A DNA stretch of 64,000 nucleotides, taken from positions 1,745,501 to 1,809,500 of the forward strand of contig NZ_CP155618.1 of assembly GCF_031128465.2 (NCBI RefSeq), written 5' to 3'. The DNA is from Mariniflexile litorale. Its GTDB lineage: Bacteria; Bacteroidota; Bacteroidia; Flavobacteriales; Flavobacteriaceae. Under the pieces are notes generated by a model. It worked only from the letters and a program-made list of their open reading frames with translations. It did no database searches and had not been told where the DNA came from. Every line of letters begins with the position of its first letter. Position 1 is the stretch's first letter. Both the position numbers and the translations under genes were made by a program. Positions 55,501-63,077 of this stretch are shown here, in pieces.

Positions 55501-55659
55501 AAAGGTAATGGCTAAAATGCGTTTGTATTGGTCTGGGTTATTCGATTTAAATAAAATTTTCAAATACTCTTTAACCAAAGTAAAAGTTTTACCACTACCA
55601 GCAGAGGCATTGTATATTGTAAAAGGATGGTTTTGTGGCATGGATTTTAAATTTTGCAT
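52504..55659 (-). CDS. AddA/UvrD-like helicase-nuclease (exodeoxyribonuclease V beta-type)
   Basis: This 1051-residue superfamily-I helicase has a C-terminal nuclease domain. Motif I/Walker A is YNASAGSGKTFTLVKEYL, motif II is YFIDEFQDTSRMQW, motif III is LVGDAKQAIYRWRGG, motif V is IMTIHKSKGLEFPVVIF and motif VI is LLYVALTRAVEQLYV. At the end, LRPDRVV and AVIIDYKTG supply the PD-(D/E)XK nuclease ligands. It is the presumed partner of the AddB-like protein for double-strand-break resection. It is divergent from the superoxide dismutase gene (110 bp). Confidence 0.92.
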   Translation of the reverse strand: MQNLKSMPQNHPFTIYNASAGSGKTFTLVKEYLKILFKSNNPDQYKRILAITFTNKAVAEMKERIIEELKTFSSSEILEKPDGMFEVVCDELDMLPKEIHLKSKKLLDTILHNYAAFDISTIDGFTHRLIRTFAFDLKLPLNFEVELDQEALLNEAVDSLISKAGTDKLLTNVLVDFAIEKADGDKSWDVSFDFNKIAKLLVNENDIPFIATLKDKTLTDFVALKTQLKTEIKTTETAIVEAAQSVLTLIEESGLEFKDFTRSTLPNHFKKASELSLERLYDNKLEENIEAGTGIYTKSLNPSLASTIDAILPQIETYYKAIKQAVFHLKFLNAFYRNITPLSVLNAINNELKTLKADQNKMLISEFNTIISKEISNQPTPFIYERMGEKFKHYFIDEFQDTSRMQWQNLIPLLDNSLATDKGTTMLVGDAKQAIYRWRGGKAEQFIGLFHDDNPFHIEKELKNLPTNFRSFKEVVTFNNAFFNYLASQVFSNEAYKNLYENAHQNISKINDGYVELSFLDIEKEDDRDKIFTERVLKTIQDCQKNNFKLEDICVLVRKKKEGVAIANYLSQHHIPIVSSETLLINNAPEVAFINNLMGLLNQPKNNELKIAVLDFLATQFTIENKHDFFSYHLALTPSQLFKSFEAYNVFISNQDLLQLPLYDLAETIVRSFGLVKISNAYIQFYLDVVLDFSQKKGSDISGFLDYFYKKKESLSIVSPKGQNAVQIMTIHKSKGLEFPVVIFPYADLDIYRELEPKEWFPINKEVYNGFSHTLLNFNKDFEHFSEVGLEIFNNHKSEQELDNINLLYVALTRAVEQLYVISTKDISAKGEVNNKKYSGLFINYLEYLGVWNDSQATYTFGNAEKTSELKVSSKNTTFQTEFISTSKESHNIKVVTKSGMLWDTTQEEAIEKGNLIHNIMSKIKTKDDIDFVINDYTNTSIINIEQAQKLKTLVVQIVTHPKLETYFNSNNIIYNERDIITKDGVILRPDRVVLNIENEAVIIDYKTGIEDKKHMQQLQSYQDVLQEMRIVVKKRILVYLNNNNISVKEV

Positions 55660-55723
55660 ACAAGATAAAAACTATCAATCATTTGATAACAATTAATTAT
55701 TTTTAATTGATGCGTTTTATCCG

Positions 55724-55731
55724 TAAATTTG
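55724..55731 (+). promoter_or_regulatory. -7 element TAAATTTG of the superoxide dismutase gene
   Basis: Perfect TAnnTTTG match 38 bp before the ATG at 55770. TTG at 55707 is a possible but closely spaced -33 element. Confidence 0.45.
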
Positions 55732-55769
55732 AAAAAGAAAATAAATATTAATAATAAAAACAAAAAATT

Positions 55770-56378
55770 ATGGCTTTCGAATTACCAGAATTAGGATATG
55801 CTTATGATGCTTTAGAGCCTCATATAGATGCTCGTACGATGGAGATACACCACACAAAACATCATCAAGGATATACAACCAATTTAAATAATGCTATTTC
55901 AGGAACTGAATTAGAAGGAAAATCTATAGAAGATATTCTTGCTAACCTTGATATGAATAACGCAGCAGTAAGAAATAATGGTGGTGGTTTTTACAACCAC
56001 TCGTTGTTTTGGAATGTTATGAACCCAGAAGGAAAAGGTTATTTGTCTGGAGACTTAAAAGACGCTATCGAAGCGGCCTATGGTTCTGTAGACGCTTTTA
56101 AAGACGCCTTTTCTAAAGCAGCAGCGACTCGTTTTGGTTCAGGATGGGCTTGGTTATGCGTGCATAAAGGAGGTAAAGTAGAAGTTTGTTCATCTCCAAA
56201 TCAAGATAACCCATTAATGCCAGGAGTTGGTTGCGGTGGAACACCAATTTTAGGAATTGATGTTTGGGAACATGCTTATTACTTAAATTACCAAAACCGT
56301 CGTCCAGATTATATTAATGCGTTTTTTAGCGTTATTAATTGGAATGAAGTTGAAAAACGTTACGCAGAAGCGAAATAA
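55770..56378 (+). CDS. Superoxide dismutase, Fe/Mn family
   Basis: This 202-residue enzyme turns superoxide into peroxide and oxygen. It has no signal peptide and is therefore cytoplasmic. Metal ligands are in order: His in [12 protein letters not shown], His in [13 protein letters not shown], then Asp and His in [20 protein letters not shown], the classic DxWEHAYY signature. [11 protein letters not shown] and QDNPLMPG lean towards a manganese or cambialistic enzyme, but metal choice cannot be settled from motifs. It is monocistronic with a terminator-like hairpin behind. Confidence 0.95.
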   Translation: MAFELPELGYAYDALEPHIDARTMEIHHTKHHQGYTTNLNNAISGTELEGKSIEDILANLDMNNAAVRNNGGGFYNHSLFWNVMNPEGKGYLSGDLKDAIEAAYGSVDAFKDAFSKAAATRFGSGWAWLCVHKGGKVEVCSSPNQDNPLMPGVGCGGTPILGIDVWEHAYYLNYQNRRPDYINAFFSVINWNEVEKRYAEAK

Positions 56379-56399
56379 GACATTTTCACATATTAGAAT

Positions 56400-56433
56400 T
56401 AAAGCAAGCTCTACTGGGGTTTGCTTTTTTTTT
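56400..56433 (+). terminator. Terminator after the superoxide dismutase gene
   Basis: AAAGCAA and TTTGCTTT form the stem, followed by a run of T (56424-56433), 22 bp after the stop. Confidence 0.65.
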
Positions 56434-56434
56434 A

Positions 56435-56518
56435 GGCGTTACCCAAAAGGGTCGGGCTGTACGTTACAAGTCCTCGCTCGTGCCTCGCTGTGGGCTTTTC
56501 ACTGCCATCCCTAACGCA
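56435..56518 (-). repeat. Dispersed intergenic repeat, copy 2 (inverted relative to copy 1)
   Basis: The 84-bp reverse complement starts TGCGTTAGGGATGGCAGTG and ends CCCTTTTGGGTAACGCC. It aligns end to end with 16846-16928 with one 1-bp gap. It directly follows the superoxide dismutase terminator. Confidence 0.85.
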
Positions 56519-56601
56519 ACTTTGAAACAGTAGAATAAATAGAAATTATACTTAAGGAAGTCTTAAATCGAGATTCAATTTTTACGAGAATTTATAAAAT
56601 G

Positions 56602-56671
56602 AAAAAGGTGAACGAGAGTTCACCTTTTTGCCCCAAATCTACCATGAACTTAACCTACTTATGTTATGGTG
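56602..56671 (+). repeat. Structured intergenic repeat, left copy
   Basis: A perfect 12-bp hairpin (AAAAAGGTGAAC, GAGA, GTTCACCTTTTT) is followed by a 42-bp block from GCCCCAAATCTACC to TTATGGTG. That block can itself pair ACCAT with ATGGT. The block recurs exactly after the right hairpin at 58215-58288. Confidence 0.85.
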
Positions 56672-56787
56672 GAACAAATGTAAAGTGGCTTGAGCGTTGT
56701 GAAAAATATTTTAGTTAAACTGCTTATATATTGGCTTAAGCGATTTTTAATAATCCTCACAGTATTTTTTGGGCTCAAGAATAAAAC

Positions 56788-57183
56788 TTGGGGACAATTA
56801 TATATATTTTTTTAAATTTACAATCAAAAGAGCTTTTGCATTTAAATTTAGCCCAATATTTACTACCCGAAGGAATCTTAGAATATTTTGATGTAGTTTC
56901 CAGTAAATCTGAATCTGATAAAATTCACTTTTACTTAGAAGAAAAAAATATCCTACCTGTCGAATACGAACAGCTCCCTGCTAAATCTAAGGGATTCATA
57001 CCTGAAATTACTGTAGAAGATTTCCCTTTGCGAGGGAAAACGGTTTTACTTCATATCAAACGGCGTCGTTGGACACTTTTAGAGAGTCATCAGATCATAA
57101 AAAGGGATTGGAATTTAGTAGCGCAGGGAACTCGAATGACCTCAGAGTTTGCTGCTTTTTTAAAAGATATCTCTAGATACTAA
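56788..57183 (+). CDS. Insertion-sequence transposase, N-terminal reading frame (orfA)
   Basis: This frame encodes the N-terminal region of ISAon1-type transposases: LLHLNLAQYLLPEGILEYFD, IPEITVEDFPLRGKTVLLHI and RRRWTLLESHQIIKRDWNLV. It is probably the zinc-ribbon/DNA-binding part, although Cys pairs are not visible. No ATG exists before residue 116. The first possible start is TTG 56788, inside the left inverted repeat, so the true start is uncertain. It ends TAA 57183 and overlaps orfB, which is in the +1 frame. Confidence 0.8.
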   Translation: MGTIIYIFLNLQSKELLHLNLAQYLLPEGILEYFDVVSSKSESDKIHFYLEEKNILPVEYEQLPAKSKGFIPEITVEDFPLRGKTVLLHIKRRRWTLLESHQIIKRDWNLVAQGTRMTSEFAAFLKDISRY

Positions 57184-58156
57184 CGCGGTAAGTGCCAGTA
57201 GATTTGGGGAGTATTACAAAACCAATGGTAAGCGTCTTCAGTTTATTTACAAAAACCATCTTAGCGATTTTAATGAGTGGAAACAGAAAACCCATGCAAG
57301 CGAATGGTTGTTTTTTGGAAAAAACTTAGGCAAATATTTAAGTTTAGATGAAACCTCTCTTTCAAACGGAGAACTCTATACCATCTTAACCAATAAAGAT
57401 GCTCATGGTAAAAAAGGAGCTATTGTAGCCTTAGTTAAAGGAACCAAGGCAGAAGATGTGATAAAAGTAATCAAAATGATAGACGGCTCAAGACGTAATA
57501 TGGTTAAAGAGGTTACAGTGGACATGGCTGCAAACATGAACTTAATCATCAAAAAGTGTTTCCCTAAAGCAGAAATTGTAACCGATAGGTTCCATGTGCA
57601 AAAGTTAGCCACGGAAGCTGTTCAAGAAGAACGTATTCGATTGCGTTGGGAGGTTCTTGAACAAGAAAACAGGCTTATCGGGAAGTCAAAAAAGAAAGAC
57701 ATGGTTTACTCGCCAGAAATACTTAGCAATGGGGATACCAAAAGACAGCTTTTGGCTAGGAGTAGATATTTATTGTTTAAACACAAAACCAAATGGACTC
57801 CATCACAAATTACAAGGGCTGAACTATTATTCAAACGGTATCCATCAATAGAAAAATGCTATAACTTAGCACAACAACTTAGCAACATTTACCAAACCAA
57901 TACCAATAAAGATGTTGCAAGATTAAAACTGGCACATTGGTATGAAAATGTTCAGAAATCTGGATTTAAATCATTTAATACAATATCTAAATCATTACAA
58001 ATACACCATAATTCTATCTTGAACTATTTTAATAATAGAAGCACTAATGCTTCGGCGGAATCATTCAACGCCAAAATAAAAGAGTTTAGATCGCAATTCA
58101 GAGGCGTAAGAGATGTGAAATTTTTCCTGTTCAGACTAACTAAATTATACGCATAA
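57164..58156 (+). CDS. Insertion-sequence transposase, DDE catalytic reading frame (orfB)
   Basis: The open frame begins after a stop at 57161-57163. It carries the DDE residues: Asp in LSLDETSLSNGELY, Asp in VTVDMAANMNLIIKKCFPKA and Glu in STNASAESFNAKIKEFRSQF, the standard ISL3-type end. DRFHVQKLATEAVQ is also typical. A TTG at 57308 could start a shortened product, but homology runs from the orfA overlap (ASRFGEYYKTNGKRLQFIY). Production as a fusion with orfA by +1 (or -2) frameshifting is likely, or one indel has split it. Confidence 0.85.
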   Translation, partial: KISLDTNAVSASRFGEYYKTNGKRLQFIYKNHLSDFNEWKQKTHASEWLFFGKNLGKYLSLDETSLSNGELYTILTNKDAHGKKGAIVALVKGTKAEDVIKVIKMIDGSRRNMVKEVTVDMAANMNLIIKKCFPKAEIVTDRFHVQKLATEAVQEERIRLRWEVLEQENRLIGKSKKKDMVYSPEILSNGDTKRQLLARSRYLLFKHKTKWTPSQITRAELLFKRYPSIEKCYNLAQQLSNIYQTNTNKDVARLKLAHWYENVQKSGFKSFNTISKSLQIHHNSILNYFNNRSTNASAESFNAKIKEFRSQFRGVRDVKFFLFRLTKLYA

Positions 58157-58214
58157 ATAACTTAGTCCCCAAAAAATGAGCTTGATCCATTTTTTGTAGG
58201 AAACCAAAATGCAT

Positions 58215-58288
58215 AAAAAAAGGCGAACAGAAGTTCACCTTTTTTTGCCCCAAATCTACCATGAACTTAACCTACTTATGTTATGGTG
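58215..58288 (+). repeat. Structured intergenic repeat, right copy
   Basis: The hairpin AAAAAAAGGCGAAC, AGAA, GTTCACCTTTTTTT (58215-58246) is followed by the same 42-bp block as at 56630-56671, ending TTATGGTG. The stem bases differ from the left copy by a compensable G/U-type change (GGCGAAC versus GGTGAAC). It lies outside the insertion sequence. Confidence 0.85.
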
Positions 58289-58389
58289 AGACCAATTTAT
58301 GCGTATTTTAGATAATCTTATTATTTTTTAGATGAACAGCGTCTTTTTCAGATTAAATGTATTTTTTAATAATAATAGATGTCTATAAA

Positions 58390-60288
58390 TTAATAGGCGC
58401 GTTCTTTATTGCCTTCATAAAAATTAATAAAAGCACGGTTTACAACCCTGTTGCCACCAACGGTTGGATAGTTTCCTGTAAAATACCAGTCTCCTAAATG
58501 TTCTGGACATGCTTTATGCAAATTTTCAACCGATTGGAAAATAATTTTCACTTCGGCTTTAATGCTTTCATCACTTAATAATTCCGCTATTTTATCAGAT
58601 AATTGCTCGTCGGTAAAAGGATCGTAAATTTCTTTTACAAAATTTTGTACATGCTTATCGTCTAAATCGGTTTGCTCGATACATTTTAAGTAAACGTCCT
58701 TAACGATATGGAATGTATCAGCTTCTTTTAACAATGCTAAAGCAGCTCTAAAAGCGACTAAACTTTCAAGATTCGCCATATCAATACCGTAACAATCTGG
58801 ATAACGAATTTGTGGTGCCGAAGACACCACAATAATTTTTTTAGGATTTAAACGATCAAGCATTTTTAAAATACTCATCTTTAACGTCGTACCTCTTACA
58901 ATACTATCGTCAATAATTACTAAATTATCAGTTGGTTTAATAACACCGTAAGTAACGTCGTAAACGTGTGCTACCAAATCATCTCTACTACTATCTTCAG
59001 TAATAAATGTTCTAAGTTTTACATCTTTAATGGCTATTTTTTCCACACGAATACGCTCAGAAAGCACATCGGTAACTTTTTCAGCAGAAAGCGAACGTTG
59101 TCCTTTTAGAATAGCGGCAGTTTTCTTTTTATTCAATGCCGCTTCAGCAGTTTCTATCATGCCAAAAAAGGATGTTTCTGCTGTATTTGGAATATAAGAA
59201 AACACGGTGTTTTTCGTGTCATTATCAATAGCCTCTAAAACTTTTGGCATTAACAATTTACCAAGCATTTTGCGTTCTTGATAAATTTCCGCATCACTAC
59301 CTCTAGAAAAGTAAACACGCTCAAACGAACAGGCTTTACGTTCTATAGGTTCTAATATTTTTTTAATAACTACTTTACCAGATTTTTTAGTAATAATGGC
59401 GTGTCCTGGATCTAGTTCTTTTACATCTTCAAATTTTACATTGAATACCGTTTGAATAACAGGCCGCTCCGATGCTATTACAACAATTTCATCGTCTTTG
59501 TAATAGTAGGTTGGTCTAATACCAGCGGGATCTCTTAATACAAACGAATCGCCATGACCAATTAAACCGGCCATAGCATAGCCACCATCCCAATCTTTAG
59601 CTGCTTTTCTTAAAACTTTAGCGACATTTAATCGTTCGGCTATTAATGGAGATGCTTCCATTTTGCTAAAACCTTCCTTTTTTACATCTTTGTAAATTTT
59701 GCTTACCGCATCATCTAAAAAGTGACCAATTTTTTCCATAATGGTAATGGTATCGGTGTATTCTTTTGGATGCTGTCCAAGCCTAATAAGGTTAGCAAAT
59801 AATTCTTTAACATTGGTCATGTTAAAGTTTCCTGCCATAATTAAATTACGGTGCATCCAGTTATTTTGTCTTAAAAATGGATGCACACTTTCTACACTAT
59901 TTTTTCCAAAAGTACCATAACGTACATGGCCTAAAAATACCTCGCCTATGTAAGGGATGTGTTTTTTTTGTAAAGCGACATCGTCAGTATATTCAGGATG
60001 GGCTTCAAACTCTTTATTAACTCGGTCGTTTATTTGAGCAAAGATGTCTTGAATGGGCTGTTGTGCAATAGAGCGTACGCGACTTATGTAGCGTTCTCCT
60101 GGTTTTGTGTCTAATTTAATACTTGCAAAACCTGCACCGTCTTGCCCACGGTTGTGCTGTTTTTCCATCATGAGGTACATTTTGTTTACCCCATAAAAAG
60201 CAGTTCCATATTTTTCTTTATAAAATTCTAACGGTTTTAAAAGTCTTAAAACAGCTATACCACATTCGTGTTTTATTGAATCACTCAT
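58390..60288 (-). CDS. purF: Amidophosphoribosyltransferase
   Basis: The enzyme makes phosphoribosylamine from PRPP and glutamine, the first step of purine synthesis. The N-terminal class-II glutaminase has its nucleophile at Cys9 (IKHECGIAVLRLL), with HNRGQDGAGFA and GHVRYGTFG following. The phosphoribosyltransferase domain has the PRPP loop NLVIIDDSIVRGTTLKMSIL. At 632 residues it is the long Bacteroidetes form, and Cys9 shows that no or only a short propeptide is removed. It is upstream-convergent to the insertion sequence and monocistronic; purN lies 1.8 kb away. Confidence 0.94.
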   Translation of the reverse strand: MSDSIKHECGIAVLRLLKPLEFYKEKYGTAFYGVNKMYLMMEKQHNRGQDGAGFASIKLDTKPGERYISRVRSIAQQPIQDIFAQINDRVNKEFEAHPEYTDDVALQKKHIPYIGEVFLGHVRYGTFGKNSVESVHPFLRQNNWMHRNLIMAGNFNMTNVKELFANLIRLGQHPKEYTDTITIMEKIGHFLDDAVSKIYKDVKKEGFSKMEASPLIAERLNVAKVLRKAAKDWDGGYAMAGLIGHGDSFVLRDPAGIRPTYYYKDDEIVVIASERPVIQTVFNVKFEDVKELDPGHAIITKKSGKVVIKKILEPIERKACSFERVYFSRGSDAEIYQERKMLGKLLMPKVLEAIDNDTKNTVFSYIPNTAETSFFGMIETAEAALNKKKTAAILKGQRSLSAEKVTDVLSERIRVEKIAIKDVKLRTFITEDSSRDDLVAHVYDVTYGVIKPTDNLVIIDDSIVRGTTLKMSILKMLDRLNPKKIIVVSSAPQIRYPDCYGIDMANLESLVAFRAALALLKEADTFHIVKDVYLKCIEQTDLDDKHVQNFVKEIYDPFTDEQLSDKIAELLSDESIKAEVKIIFQSVENLHKACPEHLGDWYFTGNYPTVGGNRVVNRAFINFYEGNKERAY

Positions 60289-60339
60289 TTTTAAAGATTT
60301 TCGCTTAAGCGGAAATGTTAAATTATTATTTAAATTAAA

Positions 60340-60363
60340 AACGCGCTCTATTTAGAGCGCGTT
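60340..60363 (-). terminator. Terminator between the PfkB-type kinase gene and purF
   Basis: AACGCGCTCTA (60340-60350) pairs with TAGAGCGCGTT (60353-60363). A T run follows on the minus strand, right after the kinase stop. Confidence 0.82.
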
Positions 60364-60366
60364 GGT

Positions 60367-61293
60367 TTATGTTAATGTTATATCAAATTGTGTCAATTGT
60401 TTAAATTGCAATAATCGTTTATGTACCTCTTCGCTTTTTAAATTTTCCATGCGTTCGGTTCCGAATTTTTCAACACAAAAGGATGCTAAAGTGGATCCAA
60501 AAATTACCGCTTTTTTCATGTTTTCAAAAGAGGTGTCGCCCGTTTTGGCAATATATCCAGCAAATCCGCCCGCAAAGGTATCACCTGCTCCTGTGGGATC
60601 AAACACTTCTTCCAAGGGTAATGCTGGAGCATAAAAAATAGCTTCATCATGAAATAATAAAGCGCCATGTTCTCCTTTTTTAATCACGACATATTTAGGC
60701 CCCATAGTATGAATTTTTCTTGCAGCTACTACCAAAGAGTATTCTCCAGTAAGTTGTCTGGCTTCTTCATCGTTTATAGTAATAACATCGACGCGTTTCA
60801 TAACGTTGTGTAAATCTTCAAGTGCAATATCCATCCAAAAATTCATAGTATCTAAAATAACCAATTTCGGTTTTTTAACCATTTGGTCTAATACACTAGA
60901 TTGGACGGTAGGATGTAGATTTCCTAACATGACTATTTCTGCATCACGATAATTTTCAGGAACTACGGGGCTAAAATCGGCAAGCGTATTTAGCTCGGTA
61001 ATCAAAGTATCTCTAGTATTCATATCGTTGTGGTAACGCCCACTCCAAAAGAATGTTTTACCTTCTTTAACTATTTCAATACCAGAAATATCGATATTTT
61101 TATTTGATAAAATGTCTAAATATTTTTGAGGAAAATCGTCACCGACAACAGAAACTGCAGCAGCATCCATATTAAAATGCGAAGCAGCCAAACCAATGTA
61201 TGTTGCAGCACCACCAAGAATTTTATCGGTTTTACCGAAAGGCGTTTCAATAGCATCAAAAGCCACGGTGCCAACAATTACTAATTTACTCAT
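60367..61293 (-). CDS. PfkB-family sugar/nucleoside kinase
   Basis: This 308-residue ATP-dependent kinase of the ribokinase superfamily has an N-terminal glycine motif GTVAFDAIETPFGKTDKILG-GAATYIGLAA and the C-terminal signature DPTGAGDTFAGGFAGYIA, with the catalytic Asp in GAGD. The substrate cannot be assigned. The ribokinase/adenosine-kinase pattern and the gene's place between purF and purN hint at a nucleoside or ribose, by inference. The gene is complete. Confidence 0.88.
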   Translation of the reverse strand: MSKLVIVGTVAFDAIETPFGKTDKILGGAATYIGLAASHFNMDAAAVSVVGDDFPQKYLDILSNKNIDISGIEIVKEGKTFFWSGRYHNDMNTRDTLITELNTLADFSPVVPENYRDAEIVMLGNLHPTVQSSVLDQMVKKPKLVILDTMNFWMDIALEDLHNVMKRVDVITINDEEARQLTGEYSLVVAARKIHTMGPKYVVIKKGEHGALLFHDEAIFYAPALPLEEVFDPTGAGDTFAGGFAGYIAKTGDTSFENMKKAVIFGSTLASFCVEKFGTERMENLKSEEVHKRLLQFKQLTQFDITLT

Positions 61294-61393
61294 AAAAGTG
61301 TGTGATAATTTTGTGCAAATATAAGGCTTTTAAATACTAAGGCAAGAATATTTTTGTGAATAGTATCGTTTTAAATAGCAATAAAAAAAGCTG

Positions 61394-62035
61394 TTATTTT
61401 CGTCCAAAATCGGCAGGAATTTCTCCCCAAGCTTTGGTTTCCCACTTTACAATAACTGTTGTATAAGTGTTGGTTTTTAACCAATTTACAGCTCTATCAA
61501 TCAATTCAAATAGTGCTTTGTTTTTTTGGTTGGGTTCTAACTTGGTGTTACATCTTTTCTTTTGTACCCAGCTCATAGCAGTTCTACTATCAGTATATAA
61601 AATACGGTCGCTATTGTTTTTTTTTAGTAGTGCTAAGCCGTGAACTAATGCTAAAAATTCACCTATGTTATTAGTACCTTCTTCAAAAGGCCCTTGAATA
61701 AATAGTTGTTTTTTAGTTTTTGTGTCAACTCCGCGGTATTCCATAATACCTGGGTTGCCACTAGAAGCTGCATCAACCGAAATAGAATTATAATTAGGTT
61801 GCCCAATTTTTTTTAGTTGAATGGAAGATAATTCACTTTTAAAACTAGACTTTTTACCTATATAGTTAAAGTAATTGTTTTTTAACGCTTCTTTTGCGGT
61901 TTCTAAAGTTTCAAATGACTTGTATTGGGCACCTTCAAAATTGGTTATTTGCACTTTACAATCTTTCCAAGTTTCAAAAACACCAGTTTTGTGTCCTTTC
62001 CAAACAGTATAATATTTTTTCTTCTTTTTACTCAT
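61394..62035 (-). CDS. Ribonuclease H with N-terminal viroplasmin (hybrid-binding) domain
   Basis: This 213-residue enzyme cuts RNA in RNA-DNA hybrids. Residues about 7-50 form a viroplasmin/hybrid-binding domain (YYTVWKGHKTGVFETW; CKVQITNFEGAQYKSFETLE). The RNase HI-like domain holds the carboxylates: Asp in SVDAASSGNPG, Glu in NNIGEFLALVHG, Asp in ILYTDSRTAMSW, and a last Asp in EIPADFGRK. The combination is common in Bacteroidetes. It lies 48 bp downstream of purN on the same strand. Confidence 0.92.
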   Translation of the reverse strand: MSKKKKKYYTVWKGHKTGVFETWKDCKVQITNFEGAQYKSFETLETAKEALKNNYFNYIGKKSSFKSELSSIQLKKIGQPNYNSISVDAASSGNPGIMEYRGVDTKTKKQLFIQGPFEEGTNNIGEFLALVHGLALLKKNNSDRILYTDSRTAMSWVQKKRCNTKLEPNQKNKALFELIDRAVNWLKTNTYTTVIVKWETKAWGEIPADFGRK

Positions 62036-62083
62036 TTTTTTACTTCCTTGAAGAAGGAAATCTCATGAATTTTTGTTGTTATT

Positions 62084-62650
62084 TTATTCAGATAACAATT
62101 TATCTACCACTTTTGGAAAATGTTCCATCTCCAATTCATGTATTTTAGCAGCAACATTTTCGGCTGTATCGCTATCGTTCACATCACATTTTGCTTGAAA
62201 AATAATAGCGCCCTCATCATAGTGTTCGTTTACATAATGTATTGTAATACCTGTCTCAGTTTCCTTATTAGCTACTACAGCCTCATGAACATGGATGCCA
62301 TACATGCCCTTACCTCCATATTTAGGCAATAAAGCAGGATGTACATTAATAACCTTATTGGGAAATTCATTTAAAATAAATTCAGGAAACTTCCATAAAA
62401 AACCAGCTAAAACAATTAAATCGGGTTTCGAAGCTTTTAAAACATTAAGAACATCATCCGTTTTTGTAAAGGCTATTTTGTTGAAAGATAGGGCACTAAC
62501 GGCAAGTGTTTTACAGCGATCTAAAACTTTGGCATGAGGATTGTTAGTAAGCACTTGAATAACAGATGCATTTTCTCTGTTGTGAAAAAACTTGATTAAA
62601 TTTTCAGCATTAGTTCCAGATCCGGAAGCAAAAATTACTATACGTTTCAT
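62084..62650 (-). CDS. purN: Phosphoribosylglycinamide formyltransferase
   Basis: This 188-residue enzyme transfers the formyl group from 10-formyl-THF to GAR in purine synthesis. It has the GAR-binding loop IFASGSGTNAENL. The catalytic Asn and His are in VINVHPALLPKYGGKGMYG and the catalytic Asp in VNEHYDEGAIIFQ. Family length is normal. It is divergent from acpP (182 bp) and precedes the RNase H gene in a likely operon. Confidence 0.94.
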   Translation of the reverse strand: MKRIVIFASGSGTNAENLIKFFHNRENASVIQVLTNNPHAKVLDRCKTLAVSALSFNKIAFTKTDDVLNVLKASKPDLIVLAGFLWKFPEFILNEFPNKVINVHPALLPKYGGKGMYGIHVHEAVVANKETETGITIHYVNEHYDEGAIIFQAKCDVNDSDTAENVAAKIHELEMEHFPKVVDKLLSE

Positions 62651-62793
62651 TTACAGACAAGATGTTTAATTATTCGAACAAAAAAAAGAATAATTATTAA
62701 CAATTAAGAGTTAAATTTGAAATACTTAAAAGTAATTTTAGTAAATTACCAATACATTTTTAACAGAATAGCAAATTATAAAATAAAGTTTTT

Positions 62794-62801
62794 TATTTTT
62801 G
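62794..62801 (+). promoter_or_regulatory. -7 element TATTTTTG of acpP-fabF
   Basis: Perfect TAnnTTTG match 31 bp before the acpP ATG. A clear -33 motif is not visible. Confidence 0.45.
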
Positions 62802-62832
62802 CGACTTAATTAAAACTTAAAATTAAAAGATT

Positions 62833-63066
62833 ATGTCAGACATTGCATCAAGAGTAAAAGCGATTATCGTAGACAAATTAGGAGTTGATGAGAACGAAGT
62901 TGTAACTGAAGCAAGCTTCACAAACGATTTAGGAGCGGACTCTTTAGACACTGTAGAATTAATAATGGAGTTCGAAAAAGAGTTCGATATTCAAATTCCA
63001 GATGATCAAGCTGAAAATATAGCAACAGTTGGTCAAGCTATCTCTTATATAGAAGCTGCTAAATAA
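62833..63066 (+). CDS. acpP: Acyl carrier protein
   Basis: This 77-residue acidic carrier shuttles fatty-acid intermediates on a phosphopantetheine arm. The attachment serine is in [20 protein letters not shown]. The four-helix pattern, [18 protein letters not shown] and the length are standard. It is followed 11 bp later by fabF, the universal bacterial order. Confidence 0.97.
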   Translation: MSDIASRVKAIIVDKLGVDENEVVTEASFTNDLGADSLDTVELIMEFEKEFDIQIPDDQAENIATVGQAISYIEAAK

Positions 63067-63077
63067 GCAAAACATTT

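Larger units (their letters stand above)
56764..58196 (+). mobile_element. ISAon1/ISL3-type insertion sequence with 8-bp target duplication
   Basis: The element spans 56772-58188 (1417 bp) and is flanked by the direct repeat ATTTTTTG at 56764-56771 and 58189-58196. Terminal inverted repeats are 24 bp and imperfect: left GGCTCAAG...CTTGGGGAC (56772-56795), right on the complement GGATCAAG...TTTGGGGAC (58188 back to 58165). GG ends, an 8-bp AT-rich duplication and a DDE transposase of this type fit the ISL3 family. Two reading frames encode the transposase. The intact target duplication argues for fairly recent insertion. The site lies between sod and purF, inside a tandem structured repeat. 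Confidence 0.92.

Noticed and set aside
57155-57183. Classical -1 programmed frameshift at T TTA AAA joining the transposase frames
   Set aside because: orfB is in the +1 frame relative to orfA. The -1 frame meets a TAG a few codons later, so a -1 slip does not give the fusion.
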